From NCBI GenBank assembly GCA_007136405.1, contig SLHA01000056.1, positions 1-47,475 on the forward strand: DNA of 47,475 bases. Direction: 5' to 3'. Under the pieces are notes generated by a model that worked only from the letters and a program-made list of their open reading frames with translations, ran no database searches and was not told where the DNA came from. Positions 8,020-17,801 of this stretch are shown piece by piece; position 1 is the stretch's first letter; each line of letters opens with the position of its first letter. This stretch comes from Candidatus Latescibacterota bacterium (lineage in GTDB: Bacteria > Latescibacterota > UBA2968 > UBA8231). Both the position numbers and the translations under genes were made by a program.

Positions 8020-9474
8020 CTACTCGCGCGGCATGCGCAGTCCCACATAGCGGGTGGAATCGCCTCGCACGATCAGCATGAGGACCGCATCACCGGGTTC
8101 CACCTTGTCCAGAGCGTCGGCATAGTCCGACATATCCCTGATCCGCTGCCGGTTGATCTCACGGATGATATCCCCCCGCCTGATGCCCCGCCGCCCCGCC
8201 TCGCTGCCCGAACGGACCGAGGCTACGATGACCCCCTCGTCGTCGTCGACACCCATGCGCCTGGCAATCTCCGGAGTGAGGGCCTGCACCTCCAGACCCA
8301 GCCGCGCTTCTCCGCTCGGTGCCCTGACCGGGTCCGTCCCCGCCAGCGCCTCTTCGGTGAGCTCCGCCAACTCGACCGATATGGTCTTCTCCTCTCCGTC
8401 CCGCAGGATCAGCAGATCGACCCGTGAACCCGGAGGTGTGGCTCCGATCACCGCCTTGAGTTCAGTAGCGTTGCGCACACGATCATCGTCAACAGCCAGC
8501 ACCACGTCACCACCCTTGACCCCCGCCACCTCGGCCGGGCCACCCGGGCTGACCGAATTGATCATCACCCCGCGCGTATCACGCATGCCCAGCGCTTCGG
8601 CGGTAAGCGCATCGATGTCGCCGATGATGGCCCCCAGCAGCCCCCGGCGTACCGTGCCGTGCTCGATCAGCTGGGTCATCACATCCCGTACCATGTCCAC
8701 GGGAATCGCGAACCCGATTCCCTGGTATCCGCCGGTGCGGGTCACGATAGCGGTGTTGATACCGATAATCTCACCTTTCAGATTGACCAGGGGGCCACCG
8801 CTGTTGCCCGGGTTGATGGCAGCGTCAGTCTGGATGTAATAGCCATACTCCACCGGGCTGAACCGCCCACGCCCTCTGGCGCTGATGATCCCCAGCGTGA
8901 TCGAGTGGGCATAGCCCAGCGGATTCCCGATGGCCAGTACCATCTCGGCATCGCGCAGGTCGACGGAGCGCCCCAACTGTACTACCGGCAGATCGTCGGC
9001 GTTCACCGTCAGCATAGCCAGATCGCTCAGCGAATCCGTACCGGCTATTTCGGCTTCGAAATACCGGTCATCAGCCAGCTGCACGCGGATTCGATCAGCC
9101 CCCTGAACCACGTGGTAGTTGGTCAGAATGTAGGTATCACCGCCATGGGCCACGATGACTCCCGACCCCTGGCCCGAGTGCGGCATTTCCCTCTCCTCCG
9201 GCTGCGGGTCACGCCCTCCCGGAGGTCTGAAGAAACGTTCGAAGGGAAACTGGTCGAACGGGCTGCGCATGGTCACGGTCCTGGTACCCTCGGCCACGAT
9301 CGCCACCACACCAGGTTTCACCATGGCCGCCACGTCGGCAATGCCGTCGCTCATTCGCTGGACATAATTCAGGTTGGTACTGGCGTGCGCCGCATACGGT
9401 CTGGCCGCCGAGACCATCCCGGCAACGGCCACGAACCAGATCAACACGGATCCTCGCATCACGGAACTTCGCAT
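8020..9474 (-). CDS. degQ: Periplasmic serine protease, DegP/DegQ/MucD (HtrA) family
   Basis: 484 aa. Signal peptide of about 30 residues (LIWFVAVAGMVSAARP). Trypsin-like domain with the catalytic triad visible: His121 (TNYHVV), Asp151 (SLSDLAM), Ser225 (PGNSGGPL). Two PDZ domains follow, the first near residues 285-375 (GVMINSVSPGGPAEVAGVK), the second near 395-480 (GVIVASVRSGSEAGRRGI). This is the standard HtrA layout of a periplasmic quality-control protease/chaperone. The start has GAGAGGTGG upstream. It is the last gene of the dnaJ-clpB-degQ run, after a 126-base gap, and is followed by a strong hairpin. DegP, DegQ and MucD cannot be separated from sequence alone. Confidence 0.95.
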   Translation of the reverse strand: MRSSVMRGSVLIWFVAVAGMVSAARPYAAHASTNLNYVQRMSDGIADVAAMVKPGVVAIVAEGTRTVTMRSPFDQFPFERFFRPPGGRDPQPEEREMPHSGQGSGVIVAHGGDTYILTNYHVVQGADRIRVQLADDRYFEAEIAGTDSLSDLAMLTVNADDLPVVQLGRSVDLRDAEMVLAIGNPLGYAHSITLGIISARGRGRFSPVEYGYYIQTDAAINPGNSGGPLVNLKGEIIGINTAIVTRTGGYQGIGFAIPVDMVRDVMTQLIEHGTVRRGLLGAIIGDIDALTAEALGMRDTRGVMINSVSPGGPAEVAGVKGGDVVLAVDDDRVRNATELKAVIGATPPGSRVDLLILRDGEEKTISVELAELTEEALAGTDPVRAPSGEARLGLEVQALTPEIARRMGVDDDEGVIVASVRSGSEAGRRGIRRGDIIREINRQRIRDMSDYADALDKVEPGDAVLMLIVRGDSTRYVGLRMPRE

Positions 9475-9600
9475 GGGTGACCACCTCTCTGTGTGAACTG
9501 CGCCGGCCGTCTTCCTGATCGAACAACACCGGGCGTATTCGTTCCAGATACCTGATTTCTTCCAACAGACGAAGAAACCCCTCGCATCGTTCCTCTGGCC

Positions 9601-12315
9601 TCATTCCCCACCGGTTCCGGCGTCGACGACTTCGGCATCGACAACGTCCTCCTCCTCGGGGTCGTGCGAAACGGCGCTGTCGCTGTCCGTGGAGGAATGG
9701 CCATTCTGCGGCTTGACCGGCTCGATATGCACCTCCAGCTGATCGTCTTTCAGCGTCACCCGGAGCCGCGAACCGTCCGGTACCTCTCCGGCAATCATGG
9801 CTCGGCCGATGCGAGTTTCCAGCTCCCGCTGCAGGAATCGCTTCAGCGGCCGCGCACCGTATACTGGATCGTACCCTGTCCTGGCGATATAGCGTCGCAC
9901 CGCCTCGTCCATTTCCAGCTCGATCCGCCGTTCACGCAGCCGCTGCCGCAGATCCTCGGTCAGCAGCATCACGATACGCTCCAGCTCCTCCACCGTCAGC
10001 GGCTTGAACAGGATGATGTCGTCGACGCGGTTGAGAAACTCCGGCCGGAAATGCTCACGCAGCTCACGCAGCACCCGGTTCCGCGCGGCCTCGTCAATCT
10101 CACCGGCATCCGTCAGGCCTTCCATCAGGTGCGGAGAGCCGATATTCGAGGTCATGATGATCACCGTATTCTTGAAGTCCACGGTGCGTCCCTGGGCATC
10201 CGTCAGGCGGCCATCGTCCAGAATCTGCAGCAGCGCGTTGAAGACATCGTAGTGAGCCTTCTCGATCTCGTCGAACAGAACCACGGAATAGGGCTTGCGG
10301 CGCACGGCTTCGGTGAGCTGCCCACCTTCCTCATAGCCCACATAACCCGGCGGCGCCCCCACCAGACGGGACACGGTGTGTTTCTCCATGTACTCGGACA
10401 TGTCGATACGCACCATGTTCTCTTCGGTATCGAACAGCGTCCGGGCCAGCGTCCGGGCCAGCTCGGTTTTGCCGACCCCGGTAGGCCCCAGGAATATAAA
10501 GGATCCGATCGGACGGCGCGGGTCCTTGATGCCGGCGCGCGCCCGTATGACGGCATCGGCTACCCGTTGCACCGCCTCGTCCTGCCCCACCACGCGCTCG
10601 TGCAGGATCGCGTCCAGGCGCAGGAGTTTCTCCCGCTCTCCTTCCACCAGACGGGTTACCGGAATCCCCGTCCAGCGTGAGATGATTTCCGCCACCTCCT
10701 CCTCGGTCACTTCCTCGCGCAGGAGGCGGGTACCCGCCGTATCATCGCTGAGTTTGGCTTCTTCCGCGGCCAGTTCCTGCTCGAGCTGAGGCAGACGGCC
10801 ATGCTTGAGCTCCGCCGCACGGTTCAGATCGTACTGGCGCTGGGCCGTGTCGATCTGGCGGCGCACCTGTTCGATTTCTTCACGCATGCTCCGCACTCGG
10901 GCGATGGCTTCCTTCTCGTTCTCCCACTGTGCCCGCATGGCTCCGGCCTGCTCCTTGAGATCTCCCAACTCCTTGCGGAGTTCGTTCAGGCGCTCCTTGC
11001 TGGCCTTGTCTTTCTCCTTCTGCAGAGCCGCTTCCTCGATCTCCAGTTGCATGATGCGCCGGGTGACCTCGTCCAGTTCCGCCGGCATCGAGTCGATCTC
11101 GGTGCGGATCATGGCACAGGCCTCGTCCACCAGGTCGATGGCCTTGTCCGGCAGGAAGCGATCGGTGATGTAGCGATTGGACAGCACGGCAGCACCGACC
11201 AGTGCATTGTCCTGAATACGCACTCCGTGGTGCAACTCGAACCGTTCCCGCAGGCCGCGCATGATGGAAATCGTATCTTCGACACTGGGCGCATCGACCA
11301 TCACCGGTTGAAAGCGGCGTTCCAGGGCGCCGTCTTTCTCGACGTGTTTACGATACTCGTCCAGGGTGGTGGCGCCGATACAATGGAGCTCACCGCGGGC
11401 CAGCATGGGTTTGAGCATGTTACCGGCATCCGTGGAGCCTTCCGTGCGACCGGCACCTACGATATTGTGCAACTCGTCGATGAAGAGCAGAACGCGCCCA
11501 TCGCTTGCCTTGATCTCGTTCAACACGGCCTTCAGGCGCTCCTCGAATTCACCACGATATTTCGCCCCGGCCATCAGGGCACCCAGATCCAGCGCGAAGA
11601 TCGTGCGGTCCTTCATCCATTCAGGCACATCACCGCGGACTATGCGCTGCGCCAGACCTTCGACGATGGCCGTTTTGCCGACTCCGGGTTCGCCGATGAG
11701 CACGGGGTTGTTCTTGGTCTTGCGCGACAGTATCCGGATGGTCCGACGTATCTCTGCATCACGACCGATCACCGGATCCAGTTTGTCTTCGCGCGCTTGG
11801 GCCACCAGGTCAACGCCGTATTTCTCCAGCGCCTCATAAGCGGTTTCGGGTGTGTCGGTAGTGACCCGCTGGTTGCCGCGTACGGCACGCAGCGCCTCGA
11901 CGAAGCGCTGCCGGGTGATACCCGCATCAGCCATAATGCGGCCAGCCGGGGTATCCCGGCCTTCGTCGATGAGGGCCAGGACGAGATGCTCCACCGAAAC
12001 GTAATCGTCCGTCAGCTTGCCGGCTTCCGCCTCCGCGCGAACCAATATCTGCTGCAGGCGCCGGGTTATCCGTGTCTCCGCTCCCGGACCGGACACGCTG
12101 GGACGCTTGCGCAACTCGGCGTTTACCGCAGAAGCCACGGATTCCACCGGCACGGACATACGCTCCAGCATACGCGGCAACAGGCCGTTGTCCTGGTCAA
12201 GGAGGACCGCCAACAGGTGTTCGCCGTCCACCTCGGCATGGTTCATCTGCAGCGCCCGGCTCTGGGCTTCCTGCAGCGCCTCCTGCGAGCGTTGTGTCAG
12301 CTTGTTCATATTCAT
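9601..12315 (-). CDS. clpB: ATP-dependent chaperone ClpB (Hsp100 disaggregase)
   Basis: 904 aa. N-domain repeats (residues 1-150), first AAA+ module with Walker A GEPGVGKT (208-215) and Walker B LLFIDEL (277-283), long coiled-coil middle domain (about 405-530) that separates ClpB from ClpA/ClpX, and second AAA+ module with Walker A GPTGVGKT (610-617). It rescues aggregated proteins in the cytoplasm with DnaK/DnaJ. It is slightly longer than the usual 860 aa because of an acidic C-terminal tail ([14 protein letters not shown]). GGAG precedes the ATG. It lies downstream of the dnaJ-like gene in the same direction. Confidence 0.98.
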   Translation of the reverse strand: MNMNKLTQRSQEALQEAQSRALQMNHAEVDGEHLLAVLLDQDNGLLPRMLERMSVPVESVASAVNAELRKRPSVSGPGAETRITRRLQQILVRAEAEAGKLTDDYVSVEHLVLALIDEGRDTPAGRIMADAGITRQRFVEALRAVRGNQRVTTDTPETAYEALEKYGVDLVAQAREDKLDPVIGRDAEIRRTIRILSRKTKNNPVLIGEPGVGKTAIVEGLAQRIVRGDVPEWMKDRTIFALDLGALMAGAKYRGEFEERLKAVLNEIKASDGRVLLFIDELHNIVGAGRTEGSTDAGNMLKPMLARGELHCIGATTLDEYRKHVEKDGALERRFQPVMVDAPSVEDTISIMRGLRERFELHHGVRIQDNALVGAAVLSNRYITDRFLPDKAIDLVDEACAMIRTEIDSMPAELDEVTRRIMQLEIEEAALQKEKDKASKERLNELRKELGDLKEQAGAMRAQWENEKEAIARVRSMREEIEQVRRQIDTAQRQYDLNRAAELKHGRLPQLEQELAAEEAKLSDDTAGTRLLREEVTEEEVAEIISRWTGIPVTRLVEGEREKLLRLDAILHERVVGQDEAVQRVADAVIRARAGIKDPRRPIGSFIFLGPTGVGKTELARTLARTLFDTEENMVRIDMSEYMEKHTVSRLVGAPPGYVGYEEGGQLTEAVRRKPYSVVLFDEIEKAHYDVFNALLQILDDGRLTDAQGRTVDFKNTVIIMTSNIGSPHLMEGLTDAGEIDEAARNRVLRELREHFRPEFLNRVDDIILFKPLTVEELERIVMLLTEDLRQRLRERRIELEMDEAVRRYIARTGYDPVYGARPLKRFLQRELETRIGRAMIAGEVPDGSRLRVTLKDDQLEVHIEPVKPQNGHSSTDSDSAVSHDPEEEDVVDAEVVDAGTGGE

Positions 12316-12499
12316 CGTATGATCTCCATCAATGGATTCCGGACGATCTTTGGACGATCGCTACGGATCTGGTTTTCACGGCTGTATCGCACTGTTTGGA
12401 CCTGCCACGGGCTCGAGCCGCCCGGGAAGGCTGGGTCTTTTCCATTACGCCAGGAATCAGGATACCCGAAGGGTCAGGATTTCCCCTTCCGCCAGAGAA
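12316..12499. other. dnaJ-clpB intergenic region
   Basis: About 184 bases without a gene. It holds the second arm of a repeat duplicated from the dnaJ 3' end, a GGCTCGAGCC palindrome near 12411, and a short direct repeat GGACGATC at 12341 and 12352 close to the clpB start. No clear heat-shock promoter or CIRCE element was found. Confidence 0.5.
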
Positions 12500-12514
12500 T
12501 CAGGATACCCGAGA
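12439..12514. repeat. Imperfect direct repeat, period about 41 bp, spanning the dnaJ stop codon
   Basis: The core AATCAGGATACCCGA occurs at about 12454 and 12498, each preceded by CGCCAG and followed by an AGGG-containing tail. The right copy contains the dnaJ stop codon; the left copy lies in the intergenic region. It looks like an older tandem duplication of a gene's 3' end. Confidence 0.8.
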
Positions 12515-13480
12515 GGGCTCGTTCTCGGTTTCTGCCAGTTTCTCGAAGAGCCGGCGCTGCTCAGCAGTCATGGACTCCGGCAGCATGATGCGGATCTCGG
12601 CATACAGATTCCCGCGGGAGTTCTGCCCTTTCGACAACCCCCTGTTACGCAACCGGATCTTCCGCCCTGAAGAGCTGCCCGCCGGTACCTTGACCTTCAC
12701 CTCGCCTTCCGGAGTCTCGAGACGCACGGTACCACCCAGGGCTGCAGTCCACGGCATGACCTCCAGCGGCGTCCATATGTCGACGCCGTCCACGGTGAAC
12801 CGGGGATGGGGACGGATATGGACCTTGAGAAACAAGTCTCCTTGCCGGCCGTCACGAGGGCTCCGGCTTCCCTGTCCGGCCAGGCGAATCCGCTGGCCGT
12901 CCCGCACACCCGCCGGTATGGAAACACTGTAGGTCTTGGCCTGGCCTGCGGTTGGATCCTGCAGACGGATCTCCCGCCGGCCACCGGCCATGGCCTCTTC
13001 CAGGCTCAACGACAGGGTGGCTTCCTGATCCAGATCCCGAGGCGGAAAACCCGCCTCACCGAAAGGACTTCCGCCGCCACCCGGACGCTGTGTACCCTGA
13101 TCGAAAATGTTCCATTGGCCCGTGAAGCGGTCGCCCGCGGCTCCTCCGCCGAACAGGTGCTCGAAAAACCGGCTGAAACCGCTGGACCCGAAAGGCGACT
13201 CCCATTCGGTACTGCTGAACCGGTAGCCACCGGCGCCGTTGTCCTGGGCTTGCTGGGCCGCCTTCCAGGATGCGCCGTATTGATCATAGGTGCGGCGCTT
13301 GTCGTCATCCTTGAGGACCTCATAGGCTTCGCTGATCCGTTTGAACCGGTCCTCCGCTCCGGGTTCCTTGTTGCGATCCGGATGATATTGACGCGCCAGC
13401 TTACGGTAAGCCTTGGTGATGTCGGTTTTCGAGGCCGAACGGGGTACTCCCAATTCCTTGTAATAGTCGATGTATTCCAT
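12500..13480 (-). CDS. cbpA: DnaJ-class co-chaperone, CbpA type (no zinc finger)
   Basis: 326 aa. N-terminal J domain with the HPD motif at 33-35 (QYHPDRN), a Gly/Phe-rich linker with [11 protein letters not shown], then two C-terminal substrate-binding beta domains ([14 protein letters not shown], then [23 protein letters not shown]) and the dimerisation tail. The CxxCxGxG zinc-finger module of DnaJ is absent, which marks CbpA/DjlA-like type II J-proteins. It stimulates DnaK ATPase in the cytoplasm. GGGAGGT precedes the ATG. It is first in the run dnaJ-clpB-degQ, so the inverted repeats upstream may control the set. Confidence 0.95.
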   Translation of the reverse strand: MEYIDYYKELGVPRSASKTDITKAYRKLARQYHPDRNKEPGAEDRFKRISEAYEVLKDDDKRRTYDQYGASWKAAQQAQDNGAGGYRFSSTEWESPFGSSGFSRFFEHLFGGGAAGDRFTGQWNIFDQGTQRPGGGGSPFGEAGFPPRDLDQEATLSLSLEEAMAGGRREIRLQDPTAGQAKTYSVSIPAGVRDGQRIRLAGQGSRSPRDGRQGDLFLKVHIRPHPRFTVDGVDIWTPLEVMPWTAALGGTVRLETPEGEVKVKVPAGSSSGRKIRLRNRGLSKGQNSRGNLYAEIRIMLPESMTAEQRRLFEKLAETENEPSRVS

Positions 13481-13584
13481 GCGGCTTGTCTACCTCCCTG
13501 CTCTAATGCTCGTGCAGAGAAGAACGCAAAGGATGTACCAGGTGAAGAACTGCGGCGATTTGACCCATGACCGGCAGCCCAAAC

Positions 13585-13649
13585 GCCATAATGGCACAAT
13601 TCAGACTCTGGCAGGCTGAAACCGCGATGCCTTCATTGTCATAATGACA
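13585..13649 (-). promoter_or_regulatory. Pair of related inverted repeats upstream of dnaJ (candidate operator)
   Basis: TGTCATAATGACA (13637-13649) and GCCATAATGGC (13585-13595) are each perfect odd-length palindromes sharing the core CATAATG. Their centres are 53 bases apart, close to five helical turns, and lie 110 and 163 bases before the dnaJ ATG. Paired similar palindromes at whole-turn spacing are typical of a dimeric repressor with two sites; no regulator gene is adjacent. The minus strand of each also reads CATTAT, a weak -10. Confidence 0.4.
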
Positions 13650-13687
13650 TCCAGGTGCCGTCATCCGGCACGTGTTCGACCAGAACG

Positions 13688-13722
13688 GCGTCGGGGAGCC
13701 CGGATACCGGACTCCCCGACGC
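13688..13722 (-). terminator. Hairpin terminator after the outer-membrane barrel gene
   Basis: GCGTCGGGGAG pairs perfectly with CTCCCCGACGC (11 bp) around a 13-base GC-rich loop, 44 bases past the stop codon at 13766. There is no U tract, so termination strength is uncertain, but position and stability fit a transcript end. Confidence 0.6.
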
Positions 13723-13765
13723 GCACCGACTGTGCTTGACGACCGAGTGGGCGATCACATGCCGA

Positions 13766-15217
13766 TCACAGCAGGATGGCCTCCACGAAGCGCACCGAGA
13801 ACGCCGTTCCCCGTGCCAGACCGGGGAAGAAGCCGCCGCGGTTCACCAGTGCCATATCCATCACGTTGATCTCCATGCTTCCCATGGGGAAAGGCCCAAA
13901 TGCCATACCGACGGCTGAGCTGCGTCTCCAGCGCCCCCCCGCTGAAAGCCCGCCGCGCACCGCAAACCAGGGCACCAGGCGGTATTCCACCCCAGTGGCC
14001 AGCCGCGGCGTGGTCGTCAGCCCGAATCTGGACGCAAATGCCTGATCGTACGCCCCCACCAGACTCAACCGGGGAGTGTGTTCGTGGGCAACTCCGAGAC
14101 GAAAAATCGGGGGCAGATCACGCGTGAATGACTTTGATCCGATCTGGACGTGAAAGTCGATGTTCCCGTCACCGTCCACATCGTCGTTGTCGAAAACATC
14201 CGCCAGCCTCGTCACGGCCGGATCGACCAGATTGTACAGCAGCAGCCCCTCGGCGATGACGAAAAACGAGTCCTGGCGCGCGCCCCGGCCCCATTTTATC
14301 CGGTCCAGCAGATTCAGCATGCTGACACTGATGGTGGTCCGGCCGTCCTCGGTCACTCCAGCGGCACCGAAATCCAGACCGATACCCCTTCCACGCGCCC
14401 GCTGGGTGATGAGGTAGGCATCGATCTCGACGCCATCCACCCGGGACGCCAGACCGGCGCCTCCGGATTCGACCACACTCGCGTACATGCCGCCCAGGAT
14501 CTTGAGCGTTGCGCCGACCGTAAACTCACTTAGATAGGGATCCAGACGTCTGGGCATCCAGGACCGGGCGGCTGCCCAGTTGATGCTGCCGACAACCCAG
14601 GCCGAGCCATCCCACGCGGTGATGTCGTACCCTTCCTGTAGGCCGCTGTCGCGGCGATCCCAGGCGAAGTCATTACCGAACAGACTCAACTCGACGATAT
14701 CCTTGGGCACGGTTCCCTGCATTCCGGAGGTCAGCCCGAGCGTAAGTGCGGACTGCAGATCCCATGGCCATCGGAAGGCGATCCCGCCGTTGATCGGCAC
14801 CCCCAGCGCCAACATGGGCTCCATGCTCAGGTCGAGCTTCAACCCCGACTTGGGCACATCGGCCAGCAGTCTGCGTTTGTCCTTGTCGCTGATATAATGG
14901 GAGGTCCCCCGGGGTGAAACACGATCGTTCGAATCGGTAAAATGCCTGTTGTAGGTGCGCACGGACCAGCTGTTGTTGTCCACGGCAAACGCCCCGCCGA
15001 CAGCCAGCACCTGCCATGAGAAGGGGTGGTTGTCCTCAAGCCCCAGATTGGCGGGATTCCAGAACACGGATTGCGGCCCGCGCGCCATGGCGGTATACGC
15101 CTGCGCCATACCCATGGCTCGAGGCGCCGAGCCGCTCAGCATGCCCCAGGACCGGCCGGCGCAGACCACGACAACGAGCAGAATGCCGGATACGACGCTG
15201 CAGGTTTTCATCGCCAC
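13766..15217 (-). CDS. Predicted outer-membrane beta-barrel protein (PorV/UPF0164-like) with a calcium-loop motif
   Basis: 483 aa, family assignment tentative. A signal peptide (SGILLVVVVCAGRSWG) is followed by MLSGSAPRAMGMAQAYTAMARG and VFWNPANLG, the N-terminal pattern of FadL/PorV/UPF0164-type barrels, where a serine/glycine stretch precedes an 'NPA' turn. Alternating aromatic/polar strands continue to the end. DDVDGDGNID (about residue 342) fits the DxDxDGxxD calcium-binding loop of EF-hand/dockerin type, probably in an extracellular loop. The start is GTG at 15217 or ATG at 15211. The gene begins 4 bases after the large lipoprotein gene, implying an outer-membrane lipoprotein-barrel pair of unknown function. 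Confidence 0.75.
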   Translation of the reverse strand: MAMKTCSVVSGILLVVVVCAGRSWGMLSGSAPRAMGMAQAYTAMARGPQSVFWNPANLGLEDNHPFSWQVLAVGGAFAVDNNSWSVRTYNRHFTDSNDRVSPRGTSHYISDKDKRRLLADVPKSGLKLDLSMEPMLALGVPINGGIAFRWPWDLQSALTLGLTSGMQGTVPKDIVELSLFGNDFAWDRRDSGLQEGYDITAWDGSAWVVGSINWAAARSWMPRRLDPYLSEFTVGATLKILGGMYASVVESGGAGLASRVDGVEIDAYLITQRARGRGIGLDFGAAGVTEDGRTTISVSMLNLLDRIKWGRGARQDSFFVIAEGLLLYNLVDPAVTRLADVFDNDDVDGDGNIDFHVQIGSKSFTRDLPPIFRLGVAHEHTPRLSLVGAYDQAFASRFGLTTTPRLATGVEYRLVPWFAVRGGLSAGGRWRRSSAVGMAFGPFPMGSMEINVMDMALVNRGGFFPGLARGTAFSVRFVEAILL

Positions 15218-15221
15218 ACCT

Positions 15222-17660
15222 TCAGTCCTGAAATAGATGCTTGTTCAGTTCCATGCGGATCTTCGTCGCGGCCCGCACGGTCGCGTAATTCTCTGCAAAC
15301 AACGCGACCTCACCCTGTGTTGCATCGATTTCGGTACACACTCCGGTATAAACACCACCTTTGCGCAGAAAGACCGTGATCTGCTCCTTGGTCAGTTCGA
15401 TGTCCCGCCGGCTGAAACGGCTCTCCGTAACGTGCCCTGCAGCATCGACCTGGGCCGCTGGTATGGCGAAGGGGCCGCCTTCCGGCGGTATGTACAACTC
15501 CGGAGTCTCATACACAGCGGCGGCGATGATCTCCTCCCATTCATCCGGCGTGATATCCTGCCCGAGAAGAGTCTCTACCTGACGCTGCCCGTCTCCCTCA
15601 TAATCGTTGATCAGCGAACCTAGCAACAAGTTGACGAACAGCGTGCGGCTGTCCGGATGATCATCCGCGAGGATGCGGTCCAAGATCGTTGCGACATCGG
15701 CTCCGATCAGCGCTGTTATATGCAGGCCCAGAGAGATCGCCATGCGCTCTTGGATCTCCTGGCGGTCCGAACCGGTTATCAGATGCCAGATGCCATGCTG
15801 CACCAGCCAGTCGAGCATGGCGCCTTCCTGGCTCAGGTGCGGATGCGCCGCGACGATGACATCATGCACGATTCTGCTCCAGCTGGTGACCCGCAGGCTG
15901 ACGCTGATGCCGATGGGCAGATGATTTTCGATGTCCGTCATCACCCGGGCACTGATGAGATTGGACTCGATGCGCCTGCGCGCCTCCTCACCCTGCAGAT
16001 CACGGTACTCCGGTTCCGGTTCGATGCTGGTAGGCGCCAGGACGGTCAGGCGACCCGGCGCAAGGAACTGCACACTGTCAATCCTCACCCAGTGATCGGG
16101 GGTGATCGTCTCGGCACCCAGTCCGTCGCCGATCAACACCGTGGGACGCACCTCGACTTCACGGGGTAACAGGTTGAGAAAATCCGTCAGCTCCGCCGAC
16201 TCCGGTTCCAACACCATGAATACCGGATCCGCGTAACTACCGCGCTGGAAGACCTCGGAGATCTGCAGGTTGGCCGTCCGACCGGCTCTATTGGTGCCGC
16301 GGATATCGAGGTTGATCCGACTCCGGAAGCCTACGGCGGAGCGCAGATAGATCCGCAGACGGGTGGACGCCAGCGCCAGATTGTCCAGTCCCCGGTGAAA
16401 ATCCACTTCCGTGATGACGGGTTCGGTTGGCAGTTCCACCCGGTTCAGCACACCCTCCACCCGGTCGAAATACAGTTCCTCCGTCAGGGCGTCGATCATC
16501 ACCTGTTCACCCGCCTCGAGCCTCACCACCTCCTCTGACGCACGGATCCGAACCCGGCACGACAGCTGCAGTTCAAGCGGATTGGCCGGAACAAAATCAC
16601 TATCTGTAAGGTCGAAATGCACTTCACGGACTTCGCCAGGTTCCAGCCCATCCAACCGCACGGTATGGGCCCGCCCGTCCGGCCTGAGCACTTCATCCAG
16701 ACTCAGCTCGACTGTGCCGGGTACGGAAATATCGTTTCGGACATGCAGCGTCAGACCACCATCCCTGATGGTGGCACGGGCAATCTGGATGCGGTCATCC
16801 GGAAAAGCCAACCCCTGGCTGACGAAGAACTCCTGTTCGGGGATGATGGCGGTAGCCGCGGAGACGACAAGAGGGCTCAAGCCAGCGGAGACGATCAGTT
16901 CCCCAGCGCCGGTCAGGTCAACGTCGGTAGCTTCGGCCGTGCTGCCGGCAATGTCCACCCACAAGGAACCGGATATCCTCTTGCCATCCAGCTCAAACGT
17001 ACCGGTTGCCGTTGCACCGGCATCGAGGCGATCCAACTCCATGACAGCGATGATACGATCTCCGCGCCCTGCGTCGATGAGAACCAGCCGAAGAGGCGCG
17101 ATGTCGACCGGTAGACCGTTGGCTACCTGTATGTCTACCCGCCCGCTTTCGACGTCCAACGATTCCACGCCGGCAAGCGAAATCGTTTGCCGGTGTTCGA
17201 ACGGCACCGGCGGAAGTACAGGTACGATTCCGTCCGAATGCTCCGGGAAACGATCAGGATCATGGATGGCATGCAGCGGTATGACGATATCCGGCAGCGT
17301 CTGTTCGGGCAGGTGGATGTCGTCCAAACGAGCCGTAAAGGCGGCCTCGATCGGTTTCAGACTCAGCCGGTCACCGACGTTCTCGTGGTGATCGAACCGG
17401 GTGCTGAAATCCAGGCTGAGGAGCCGGTCATCCTCTATGCTCAGATAAGCCGAGGTGCGACGTCCGGTGTCCGTGGCCAGTTCTTCGATCGTCGTCCGCA
17501 CGTCGGCGATAGGCAGACTGATGGTAAACTCCGTGCTGGGAGCCTGGGGCTTCCTCAAGGTACATCCCTGAACCACCAGGGCACAGAGCAGGCAGTTGAT
17601 CACGCCTGTCGACACGCGCCTGCCTGCCCGGCTGGATGCCGCCCCCCTGACTCCAGGCAT
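15222..17660 (-). CDS. Large lipoprotein of unknown function
   Basis: 812 aa, not recognised. The ATG at 17660 has AAGGAG seven bases upstream and yields a lipoprotein signal peptide (VINCLLCALVVQGC, Cys near residue 33); the frame is open upstream but that part looks non-coding. The mature protein is acidic and beta-rich, with immunoglobulin-like stretches (GTFELDGKRISGSLWVDI, LTLHVRNDISVPGTVELSL) and a helical segment around residues 600-720. No enzyme motif was seen. It is probably anchored in the outer membrane or periplasmic leaflet and works with the barrel encoded 4 bases downstream. On the minus strand just upstream, TTGTTG and TAGAGT at 17-base spacing could be a weak promoter. Confidence 0.8.
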   Translation of the reverse strand: MPGVRGAASSRAGRRVSTGVINCLLCALVVQGCTLRKPQAPSTEFTISLPIADVRTTIEELATDTGRRTSAYLSIEDDRLLSLDFSTRFDHHENVGDRLSLKPIEAAFTARLDDIHLPEQTLPDIVIPLHAIHDPDRFPEHSDGIVPVLPPVPFEHRQTISLAGVESLDVESGRVDIQVANGLPVDIAPLRLVLIDAGRGDRIIAVMELDRLDAGATATGTFELDGKRISGSLWVDIAGSTAEATDVDLTGAGELIVSAGLSPLVVSAATAIIPEQEFFVSQGLAFPDDRIQIARATIRDGGLTLHVRNDISVPGTVELSLDEVLRPDGRAHTVRLDGLEPGEVREVHFDLTDSDFVPANPLELQLSCRVRIRASEEVVRLEAGEQVMIDALTEELYFDRVEGVLNRVELPTEPVITEVDFHRGLDNLALASTRLRIYLRSAVGFRSRINLDIRGTNRAGRTANLQISEVFQRGSYADPVFMVLEPESAELTDFLNLLPREVEVRPTVLIGDGLGAETITPDHWVRIDSVQFLAPGRLTVLAPTSIEPEPEYRDLQGEEARRRIESNLISARVMTDIENHLPIGISVSLRVTSWSRIVHDVIVAAHPHLSQEGAMLDWLVQHGIWHLITGSDRQEIQERMAISLGLHITALIGADVATILDRILADDHPDSRTLFVNLLLGSLINDYEGDGQRQVETLLGQDITPDEWEEIIAAAVYETPELYIPPEGGPFAIPAAQVDAAGHVTESRFSRRDIELTKEQITVFLRKGGVYTGVCTEIDATQGEVALFAENYATVRAATKIRMELNKHLFQD

Positions 17661-17801
17661 ATAACGCTCCTTCTCGCTGTACTCTACAATCTCTTTTCCC
17701 TTGCAACAAGTTTTTCCCGTACAGAATTCCCGAGCGTGTGGGGCTGAGGTCCCGGCGGGAAGCCGGCACAAACATGCCGCATCTGCGCCCGCTTTGCGGC
17801 C

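Larger units (their letters stand above)
13481..13765. other. Regulatory region upstream of the dnaJ-like gene
   Basis: About 285 bases without a convincing gene. From right to left it holds the hairpin terminator of the barrel gene (13688-13722), two related inverted repeats (13637-13649 and 13585-13595), and the leader of the dnaJ-like gene. No sigma-32 consensus is obvious. Confidence 0.6.

Noticed and set aside
9209..9604. 131-codon minus-strand frame starting inside the clpB stop (ATGA)
   Set aside because: The first 42 codons look plausible but the rest overlaps the degQ signal peptide and protease domain by about 266 bases; no homolog recognised. A short peptide remains possible.
10801..12588. 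595-codon open frame on the plus strand
   Set aside because: Lies antisense to clpB, whose domains are clear; long antisense frames are common in GC-rich DNA.
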